From an uncultured Dorea sp. (GTDB taxonomy: Bacteria; Bacillota; Clostridia; Lachnospirales; Lachnospiraceae), in assembly GCA_910584615.1 (NCBI GenBank), contig CAJUAM010000035.1, positions 1 to 29,494 of the forward strand: a DNA stretch of 29,494 nucleotides, written 5' to 3'. A model generated the notes under the pieces. It saw only the letters and a program-made list of their open reading frames with translations, searched no databases and had not been told where the DNA came from. Numbering within the stretch: position 1 is the first letter of the stretch; every line of letters begins with the position of its first letter. Below are positions 24,094 to 29,494 of the stretch, piece by piece. Made by a program: the position numbers and the translations under genes.

Positions 24094-25421
24094 GAATACA
24101 GCTTTCAGACCATTTTACTTATAAAAAGCTGATACGATTCGTATTGCCTTCTGTCATTATGATGATATTTACTTCTGTCTACGGTGTGGTAGACGGCTTA
24201 TTTGTGTCCAATTTTGTAGGGAAAACGGCCTTTGCCGCTATTAATCTTATCATGCCCTTTCTGATGGGACTAAGCGCATTGGGTTTTATGATAGGTACAG
24301 GCGGAAGTGCGATCGTAGCAAAGACATTGGGAGAAAAGAAAGGCAAAAGAGCCAACGAATATTTTTCCCTGCTGATCTATGTAACAATCGCCGGCGGTCT
24401 GATCATATCTGTCATTGGCTGCGTACTGATCCGTCCGGTGAGCACTTTTTTAGGCGCTTCCGGAGAACTTTTAGAAAACTGCGTTTTATATGGAAAGATA
24501 TTGTTCATATCACTTACCCCTTACATGCTGCAGAATGTTTTTCAGAGTTTTTTTGTGACAGCAGAAAAGCCAAAGCTAGGACTTTATGTGATCATCGCAG
24601 CCGGTCTTACCAACATACTTCTTGACTTTCTGCTCATCGCTGTTTTTCACTGGGGACTGAAAGGTGCTGCTGTTGCCACCGCTGTCAGCGAATATATAGG
24701 TGGTTTTCTGCCTGTTTTATATTTTGCACGCAAAAATGGGAGCCTTCTGAGACTCGGAAAAACATATTTCAATAAAGGTATCCTGTTAAAGACATGTTCG
24801 AACGGCTCCTCCGAACTGATGACTAACCTTTCCATGTCTGTCGTAAACTCTCTGTATAACTTCCAGCTTATCCGGTTCGCAGGCGAAGACGGCGTTGCCG
24901 CATATGGCACGATCATGTATGTTAATTTTTTCTTTGCCGCTGTATTTTTCGGATATTCTATTGGAAGCGCGCCGATCATCGGTTACCACTACGGCGCCGG
25001 GAACCACAGTGAACTCAAAAACCTCTTTAAAAAGAGCTTATCTCTCATTGCTGCCTGCGGAATCCTTTTAGCCATACTGGCCCAGTTTCTTGCCGCGCCT
25101 CTTGCCACTGTTTTTGTAGGGTATGACCGAGAACTGTTTGCTATGACCTGCCATGGATTCCGGCTCTACAGCATGTGTTTCCTCATATGTGGTTTTAACT
25201 TCTTTGCGTCTTCCTTTTTTACCGCGCTCAATGATGGAATGGTATCGGCGGCAATCTCTTTTCTCCGCACACTGGTGTTCCAGGTTACTGTTGTGCTTTT
25301 TTTGCCGGTCATTCTCGGACTCGATGGGATCTGGCTGGCAGTTACTGCCGCAGAAATGATGACACTTCTTGTGACCATTACGTTCTTTATCCGCAAGAAA
25401 AAGAAATACCGCTACGCATAG
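24090..25421 (+). CDS. MATE-family efflux transporter
   Basis: A 443-residue membrane protein with about twelve hydrophobic helices in two related halves, exporting drugs or metabolites using a sodium or proton gradient. Typical MATE features include the N-terminal LIRFVLPSVIMMIFTSVYGV, the VDGLFVSNFVGKTAFAAINL segment and, in the second half, the YSIGSAPIIGYHYGAGN motif. It is co-transcribed with the MarR regulator. Its last five codons and stop form the left arm of the terminator at 25404-25449. The substrate is unknown. Confidence 0.93.
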   Translation: MRIQLSDHFTYKKLIRFVLPSVIMMIFTSVYGVVDGLFVSNFVGKTAFAAINLIMPFLMGLSALGFMIGTGGSAIVAKTLGEKKGKRANEYFSLLIYVTIAGGLIISVIGCVLIRPVSTFLGASGELLENCVLYGKILFISLTPYMLQNVFQSFFVTAEKPKLGLYVIIAAGLTNILLDFLLIAVFHWGLKGAAVATAVSEYIGGFLPVLYFARKNGSLLRLGKTYFNKGILLKTCSNGSSELMTNLSMSVVNSLYNFQLIRFAGEDGVAAYGTIMYVNFFFAAVFFGYSIGSAPIIGYHYGAGNHSELKNLFKKSLSLIAACGILLAILAQFLAAPLATVFVGYDRELFAMTCHGFRLYSMCFLICGFNFFASSFFTALNDGMVSAAISFLRTLVFQVTVVLFLPVILGLDGIWLAVTAAEMMTLLVTITFFIRKKKKYRYA

Positions 25422-25449
25422 CCTATAAAGGATATGCGTAGCGGTATTT
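25404..25449. terminator. Bidirectional terminator overlapping the MATE stop codon
   Basis: A 17-bp perfect stem (25404-25420 with 25433-25449) and a 12-nt loop. The left arm contains the final MATE codons, with the stop codon TAG at 25419-25421. TTTTCTT follows on plus, and on minus TTTCTTTTTCTT follows. folD ends only 2 bp away at 25452, so the structure serves both convergent units. Confidence 0.9.
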
Positions 25450-25451
25450 TC

Positions 25452-26318
25452 TTATCTGTCTGTTGAACTCTGTGAAAGTTCTTTTGCAGCCCGTATAACA
25501 TGCTCTGCCAGAACAGAAGTTGTAAGACTTCCTACTCCTTTCGGCACTGGACTGATATAGGACGACTTTTGCTCTGCTCCTTCAAAATCCACATCGCCGC
25601 AAAGATTTCCTTCTTCATCCACATTGATACCTACATCCACAACTACCGCGCCGTCTCCTACCATGTCTGCCGTTATCATCTTCGCTTTTCCTGCAGCCGC
25701 AACTAAAACGTCGGCATTCTTGCATATTTTTGCAAGATTTTCGGTTTTTGTATGGCAGATCGTCACAGTTGCGTTCTCTTTTAAAAGCAGCATGGACAAA
25801 GGCTTTCCTACTACCATACTGCGTCCTACTACCGTAGTATTTTTCCCTTTAAGGTCAATATTGTAGTGCTTTAACATCTTCATTACCGCTTCTGCCGTAC
25901 AGGGAGCATAGCCCGTCCCATCCCCGTCAAATACTTTTAAAAGATTCACATCACTCATACAGTCTACATCCTTCAAAGGATGTATCATCCTGCGCACCGG
26001 CTCTTCGTCAAGATGTTTTAGAAGAGGCCGAAACAGCAGGATCCCGTGAACGGACGTATCATCGTTTACTTTCCGGAATACTTCTTCAAATTCCTTCTGG
26101 CTGATATCTTCAGGAAGTTCCATGACTCTGCACTCAATCCCAATCATATCCATTCTTTTTTTTGCTCCCCGTTCATAAGACAGATCGTCCTTCCTGCTTC
26201 CCACTCTGATGATAGCAAGACAGGGAATGATACCACCCTCTTTTAACAATCCAGCTTCTTTTATCAACTCCTCTTTCATGGCAGCAGCCACGTCAATGCC
26301 CTTCATTAATATACCCAT
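25452..26318 (-). CDS. folD: FolD-type methylene-THF dehydrogenase with altered cyclohydrolase residues
   Basis: A 288-residue folate enzyme oxidising 5,10-methylene-THF to methenyl-THF with NAD(P). The Rossmann part (VVGRSMVVGKPLSMLLL, then ATVTICHT) and the C-terminal SPVPKGVGSLTTSVL are clear. The catalytic region is unusual. By eye the conserved YVxxK lysine (K56 in the human enzyme) aligns with A52 in SYERGAKK, and the conserved Gln of VQLPLP aligns with F96 in LLFRPLL. The tyrosine Y48 and the DVD motif (117-119) remain. Lys and Gln are the residues tied to cyclohydrolase activity, so this may be dehydrogenase only. GAGGA lies upstream of the ATG at 26318. It is 9 bp after fchA. Confidence 0.88.
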   Translation of the reverse strand: MGILMKGIDVAAAMKEELIKEAGLLKEGGIIPCLAIIRVGSRKDDLSYERGAKKRMDMIGIECRVMELPEDISQKEFEEVFRKVNDDTSVHGILLFRPLLKHLDEEPVRRMIHPLKDVDCMSDVNLLKVFDGDGTGYAPCTAEAVMKMLKHYNIDLKGKNTTVVGRSMVVGKPLSMLLLKENATVTICHTKTENLAKICKNADVLVAAAGKAKMITADMVGDGAVVVDVGINVDEEGNLCGDVDFEGAEQKSSYISPVPKGVGSLTTSVLAEHVIRAAKELSQSSTDR

Positions 26319-26327
26319 AAATTCCTC

Positions 26328-26954
26328 CTAACATATCTTCCCAAGTACACGTGCGTAGATCTTTTCCTGCAGCCTGCGCCCGCGCACGGTCAATCCATCT
26401 GCTTCACTGTTAAGCTTTTCTGCCCTTTCGCGGTTTTTCATCAGCTTCGTGTTAATGTAGATATTCAGTGAAGCTCCTTCAAGAGCCGCCCTGGCAAACA
26501 GTACAGCAACACCCACATCACTGACTGCCATCTTACTGCCCTTTTCTTCCAATACCTGCAAAAGTTCAATCACTTTAAATACAGTTTTCATGATTTCAAG
26601 AGGAACGATACTGGCATCACACAGCGCGCTTTCCATTACTTCTTCTTTTCTTTCCTTCTCTTCTTTCGTCTCATTCGGCAAGGAATACGCTTTAGCCAGC
26701 GGCTCAAAAACTTCTGCATCCCTGTCTGTCAGTAATACCAGCTTGTCTCTAAGCTCCTCTAGCTGACAGCTGATCTGTGCAATCTCTTCTTCCACATCCG
26801 CATATTTTTTCTTACCCACTGTCAAATTAGTCACCATCATTCCCAGCGCAGCCGCAAATGCGCCCACTGCTGCTGAAGCTCCGCCGCCGCCTGGAGTTGG
26901 TTCTTTTGAAGATAATACATCAAGAAAATCTGTCGTCTTTTTTTCTAGCATCAT
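26328..26954 (-). CDS. fchA: Cyclodeaminase/cyclohydrolase family protein (FchA, FTCD_C fold)
   Basis: A 208-residue all-helical protein of the formiminotransferase-cyclodeaminase C-terminal family. The signature glycine-rich start PTPGGGGASAAVGAFAAALG is present near residues 19-38, followed by MMVTNLTVGKKKY. Stand-alone members act as methenyl-THF cyclohydrolase (FchA) or formimino-THF cyclodeaminase. No histidine-degradation genes are nearby, and folD follows 9 bp downstream. The cyclohydrolase role is therefore favoured, interconverting methenyl-THF and 10-formyl-THF. Two adjacent ATGs (26954, 26951) are both possible starts, with GGGAGG about 11 nt upstream. It is the promoter-proximal gene of the operon. 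Confidence 0.88.
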   Translation of the reverse strand: MMLEKKTTDFLDVLSSKEPTPGGGGASAAVGAFAAALGMMVTNLTVGKKKYADVEEEIAQISCQLEELRDKLVLLTDRDAEVFEPLAKAYSLPNETKEEKERKEEVMESALCDASIVPLEIMKTVFKVIELLQVLEEKGSKMAVSDVGVAVLFARAALEGASLNIYINTKLMKNRERAEKLNSEADGLTVRGRRLQEKIYARVLGKIC

Positions 26955-26991
26955 GGTCTTTCATTCCTCCCTAAAATAAGCCTGTATTTCT

Positions 26992-27020
26992 ATTATATCC
27001 TTCAAATCATCAAAATACAA
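26992..27020 (-). promoter_or_regulatory. Promoter of fchA-folD
   Basis: On the minus strand TTGTAT (27020-27015) and a perfect TATAAT (26997-26992) are separated by 17 bp. The -10 ends 37 bp upstream of the fchA start. The remaining sequence to 27089 shows no other feature and no clear terminator for the anti-sigma gene. Confidence 0.75.
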
Positions 27021-27089
27021 ATACCACTTACTGCATCCAGACTTTTTCAGAAAACCAATATGAAAGAAAGACCATTTATTTTATTTGCT

Positions 27090-28202
27090 TTATTTCACCG
27101 GAAACTCAACCCCGTTCACCACGATTCTTTCTATCCCGTCCACATCCACCAGCCTGTTGAACATAGTCTTATAGCACGTTCCGGCGCCAAGCTGGTAACT
27201 GCTGTTTTCTACGTTCTTCTCCTTATCGCAGACAATGTAAGTTTCCTTATCTTTATACACGATCTCGATAGATTCCAGATAATATGGATCCGCGGCCTCC
27301 TCTTTGGAAAGCCCCATACCTTTGGCCATGTCAACACTCAGGGCAATCGGCGAATACTCCAGATATCCTTTCTTTCCCATGTCAATCTTACGTACCGGAA
27401 CCGGATCTTTAGACGTCAGCCTGATCCTCTCCGTCTTTGTCTTTGTCTTCTCATCCAGTTCTCTTTTGGCACACGGATATGTCTCAAACATAAGCTCCGG
27501 CACATCCCCATCCTTCAAAGGCTCGTTCCACAGAATGTAGGAATAGCAGTAAAACTTACCGTTTGTACTCTTCTCCATATCAATATAAGTATTCTCCGAG
27601 CCAAACGCTCCGTTTTTCGTCTCACAGTTAAAGTAAAAGTCGGCATCCTCCGTAAAGTACGCTCCCTTGGTGAGATTGGTCTCCTTATCTCCCGCAAAAG
27701 CCGTAACTCCACCTTCCCTCTCCAGGGTAAAATACATCATCGCTCCGTTCTTATCATAGACAAAGCTGTTGATTGTAAGAGTATGACTGCCTGCTTTCTT
27801 CACGATGGGCTCCTCCGACACGTAAGCGCCGATTTCTTTTTCTGCCTGCTCCTCGTCTACCGGAACATACTCCCTGGAAGGCAGCGTCACCGTAACCTTG
27901 GCATCCTCCCCCTTCTTTCCGGTATCAACCTCACGCTCAAGAACATCGTTAGACTCTCTCGTCTCATTACCGAACATCGCCCGGAAAAATTCTGTCTTTG
28001 AGGATGCGTATACCACACCCGGAGCGAAAAGACACACCACCGCGATAGCTGCCGCAATTTTTGAAACACTCCTTGTTTTCGTCCGATGGGCATCCCTCTT
28101 CCCAAGCTGCCTGTACGTCTCCTGTATCCTTGTCTCCACCACATCTGAAATCTGAATATCCTGATTTAAAATATTTCTCATATCTTTTTCTGTTTTCTTC
28201 AT
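27090..28202 (-). CDS. Membrane anti-sigma factor, DUF4179-like
   Basis: A 370-residue single-pass membrane protein. The cytoplasmic N-terminus (1-45) is charged and contains the short helical segment VVETRIQETYRQL that would bind the sigma factor. A transmembrane helix is at about 48-67. The large extracellular part is beta-rich with many Tyr/Phe and charged residues and has no enzyme motif I recognise. This layout and its position 15 bp downstream of an ECF sigma gene match the DUF4179-type anti-sigma factors of Clostridia. It probably holds the sigma factor inactive until an envelope signal triggers release, possibly by proteolysis. The family name is from pattern recognition and a profile search should confirm it. 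Confidence 0.8.
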   Translation of the reverse strand: MKKTEKDMRNILNQDIQISDVVETRIQETYRQLGKRDAHRTKTRSVSKIAAAIAVVCLFAPGVVYASSKTEFFRAMFGNETRESNDVLEREVDTGKKGEDAKVTVTLPSREYVPVDEEQAEKEIGAYVSEEPIVKKAGSHTLTINSFVYDKNGAMMYFTLEREGGVTAFAGDKETNLTKGAYFTEDADFYFNCETKNGAFGSENTYIDMEKSTNGKFYCYSYILWNEPLKDGDVPELMFETYPCAKRELDEKTKTKTERIRLTSKDPVPVRKIDMGKKGYLEYSPIALSVDMAKGMGLSKEEAADPYYLESIEIVYKDKETYIVCDKEKNVENSSYQLGAGTCYKTMFNRLVDVDGIERIVVNGVEFPVK

Positions 28203-28217
28203 AAAATAACGCCTCCT

Positions 28218-28712
28218 CTAACAACAAAGCACCTGTTTCAGTTTCTTTCTGCCCCGCATCAGCTTGCTCTTCACCGTATTCTCGTTTATATCGAGAATCT
28301 GCGCCACTTCCTTAGTACTAAATCCTTCCCCATAGTACAGAAGGAAAATGGGCCGCATATCCTCAGAAAGCTCTGAGAGCAGCTCGTAAAACTCCCGGTC
28401 GCCAGAGGGCGCGCTCGCCTCACGCTCCTCCTCCCAACCTGCTTTCACAAAATGCCTCTGCCGCTTTAACAGATCGTTACAATGATTCATCAGAATACGG
28501 GTAATCCATGTCTTAAAGTAAGCTGACTTTTTCAGCTCTCCTAAATGTTCATAAGCTGACAGTATCGTATCCTGCATCACATCCGCGATATCCTCCTCGC
28601 TCTTTAAGTAGCTTTTCGCCACCTTGTAAAGCGACATCTTGTGCATCTCCATCAACTCCACAAATGCGTCCGTATCGCCCTTTTGTGCTTTCTTCACCAG
28701 TAACAGCTCCAT
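28218..28712 (-). CDS. ECF-type RNA polymerase sigma factor
   Basis: A 164-residue sigma-70-family factor with only regions 2 and 4. Region 2 covers about 10-85 (EDIADVMQDTILSAYEHL, then YFKTWITRILMNHC). Region 4 covers about 110-160, with the helix-turn-helix LDINENTVKSKLMRGRKKL. The ATG at 28712 is chosen because GGGGAGG lies 8 nt upstream. A GTG three codons earlier overlaps that site. The anti-sigma gene follows after 15 bp. A candidate ECF promoter lies just upstream, so the operon may activate itself. Confidence 0.93.
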   Translation of the reverse strand: MELLLVKKAQKGDTDAFVELMEMHKMSLYKVAKSYLKSEEDIADVMQDTILSAYEHLGELKKSAYFKTWITRILMNHCNDLLKRQRHFVKAGWEEEREASAPSGDREFYELLSELSEDMRPIFLLYYGEGFSTKEVAQILDINENTVKSKLMRGRKKLKQVLCC

Positions 28713-28753
28713 GAACCTCACCTCCCCTTTCCGGTTTGTTTTTGTTTTACACT

Positions 28754-28785
28754 TATTAGACTGGAATTACCCGTGTTTGGTTGCA
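28754..28785 (-). promoter_or_regulatory. Candidate ECF-type promoter of the sigma/anti-sigma operon
   Basis: On the minus strand TGCAACC (28785-28779) is followed after 17 bp by GTCTAATA (28761-28754). AAC-containing -35 and GTC-type -10 elements are typical of ECF promoters. The end of the -10 lies 41 bp before the start codon. Assignment is by eye only. Confidence 0.4.
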
Positions 28786-28831
28786 TGATTGAAAAAATTT
28801 TTTCGCTGCGATGTATTGTTGTACGGAGGAC

Positions 28832-28895
28832 GGAAGTCGGAAACCCTCTACAGGCTGACCGGACTGGGGCAGCCTGTAGAGGGTTTCCGACTTCC
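28832..28895. repeat. 64-bp element: 26-bp perfect inverted repeat with 12-nt loop
   Basis: Arm 28832-28857 (begins GGAAGTCGGAAACCC) is the exact reverse complement of 28870-28895. The loop is ACCGGACTGGGG. Neither strand has a U tract after it, so it is not a standard terminator. It sits in the 267-bp gap between the sigma gene and the deacylase pseudogene. The rest of that gap is AT-rich and holds the candidate ECF promoter and an AAAAAATTTTTT tract. The element resembles a REP-type or MITE-like intergenic repeat, which only a genome search can confirm. Confidence 0.9.
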
Positions 28896-28979
28896 TGTAT
28901 ATCAAAGATACATATTCAACCGCGCAGAAAGAAATTTTCATTTTATAAAATGCTATAAGATAGCAACTAATTTCACGCT

Positions 28980-29433
28980 TTACACCTCGGCAATAACAGC
29001 TTTATGCTTTGCATACGGAAGGAATTTCCCGATGATATCCTTTGTCTTTATCTTCATATAACAGGTGGTCGTTCCGTCGCTGCAGCCGTAATATTCCTCC
29101 TCCGCCACTTCCTTATCTATAACGACCTGCACATCTCTGTCCATATCCAGCAGTGTTCCAAATACTGTCGCCGCGCCGATTCTGTTTCCAAGCATCTCCT
29201 CCATCAGCTCCGCCGCACCGAAAGATACTCTCGAAATTCCCAGAGCCTCGCTGAAAGCTTTTGTGTCAAATACTTTTTTCCCCGTTGTAATAAACAGGTA
29301 AAAAATCGGTCTCATCCGTCTCCACTCTCTCAAAGGGAATCTTAAGATCCTTAAGCGCTTTATAAGTCTCCTTTTGCAGATGGTTTTTATATTCCCCAGG
29401 TTCTTTTGTCATAATATCGCTAATATAAAACAT
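28980..29433 (-). pseudogene. Broken prolyl-tRNA deacylase-like gene (YbaK/ProX family)
   Basis: Remains of a tRNA-editing enzyme that hydrolyses mischarged tRNA. The N-terminal piece starts at the ATG at 29433 (MFYISDIMTKEPGEY, ending in IPFERVETDE) and hits a stop at 29268-29266. The C-terminal piece is in another frame, from about 29305 to the stop at 28980 (FYLFITTGKKVFD, GISRVSFGAAELMEEMLG, GAATVFGTLLD, YYGCSDGTTTCYMKI). Intact relatives, as I recall them, have roughly 30 further residues between VETDE and FYLF. An out-of-frame deletion of around 90 bp near 29305-29318 therefore explains both the missing segment and the frame change. An independent short C-terminal product is possible but has no ribosome binding site. 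A sequencing error alone would not explain the missing residues. Confidence 0.75.
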
Positions 29434-29442
29434 ACTCTTTTC

Positions 29443-29494
29443 CTACTCCGCAAACCTGATCCTCTCAATCAGGCTTAATTTCTTAAAGTTTATA
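29443..29494 (-). CDS. C-terminal end of a gene continuing beyond the window
   Basis: On the minus strand an open frame enters from the window edge and ends in FKKLSLIERIRFAE then TAG at 29445-29443. This is 9 bp before the deacylase start codon, a spacing consistent with an operon. The charged, helical tail looks coding, but 16 codons are too few to name a family. The small dyad CCTGAT/ATCAGG at 29455-29473 falls inside it. Confidence 0.45.
   Translation of the reverse strand, partial: INFKKLSLIERIRFAE

Noticed and set aside
27060..28001. A 313-codon open frame on the plus strand
   Set aside because: It is antisense to the anti-sigma gene, whose frame has the signal-anchor layout and operon context. 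The plus-strand product has no recognisable domain, and its frame arises from the codon usage of the real gene.
28756..29061. Several 60-90 codon frames crossing the long hairpin
   Set aside because: They exist because the inverted repeat has no stops in mirrored frames. Their products repeat the same residues and have no ribosome binding site.
29455..29473. Dyad CCTGAT/ATCAGG as a terminator
   Set aside because: The stem is only 6 bp, lacks a U tract and lies inside what looks like the 3' coding end of an upstream gene.
1..29494. CRISPR array, prophage, toxin-antitoxin or restriction system
   Set aside because: No regularly spaced repeats were seen, and no gene with cas, integrase, capsid, toxin or methyltransferase motifs was found on either strand.

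Overview
The window looks like a chromosomal segment of a low-to-moderate GC member of the Bacillota, most likely a gut-type Clostridia of the Lachnospiraceae. The grounds are protein style (type II GalT, YARHG protein, FolD next to FchA, a GHKL/LytTR pair), strong AGGAGG ribosome binding sites, TTGACA/TATAAT promoters and the Gram-positive cell-envelope gene order. This is inferred from gene content, not from a marker-gene search.

Layout. Positions 1-50 hold the 5' part of a minus-strand tRNA-Arg. Positions 236-6655 (minus) are a six-gene sugar operon: ketohexose 3-epimerase, PfkB sugar kinase, ABC ATPase, permease, binding lipoprotein, and a zinc-dependent polyol-type dehydrogenase. It is faced by a divergent LacI-type repressor (6919-7941), and the space between contains two perfect GTGCTCGAGCAC palindromes and a degenerate third copy. 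A pyridoxamine/pyridoxal kinase follows, then convergent galK-galT, a divergent AraC-type regulator, and a tRNA-Ser(CGA) with its own promoter and terminator. Positions 13096-15973 encode a translationally coupled LytTR response regulator, a GHKL histidine kinase and a protein I do not recognise. After it lies a short GC-rich patch that may be a relic.

Positions 16319-23472 (minus) carry the conserved envelope and translation cluster pyrH-frr-uppS-cdsA-dxr-rseP. It is extended by a zinc-ribbon/YARHG membrane protein and a cell-wall amidase. A MarR-MATE efflux pair runs the other way. It converges, through a terminator that reuses the last codons of the MATE gene, on a folD-fchA one-carbon operon. 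The right end has an ECF sigma factor with a DUF4179-like anti-sigma factor, a 26-bp perfect hairpin of unknown role, a prolyl-tRNA-deacylase-like gene broken by an out-of-frame internal deletion, and the last codons of one more gene.

How the genes may work together. The left operon reads as import of a rare ketohexose (allulose or tagatose type), C3 epimerisation toward fructose (or sorbose), and phosphorylation, with a dehydrogenase linking a sugar alcohol, under a LacI repressor. The folD-fchA pair is notable because this FolD appears to lack the lysine and glutamine needed for cyclohydrolase activity. The neighbouring FchA could supply that step. The points I rate most worth checking are the epimerase operon, the LytTR/GHKL/orphan-protein system, the variant FolD with FchA, and the long hairpin.
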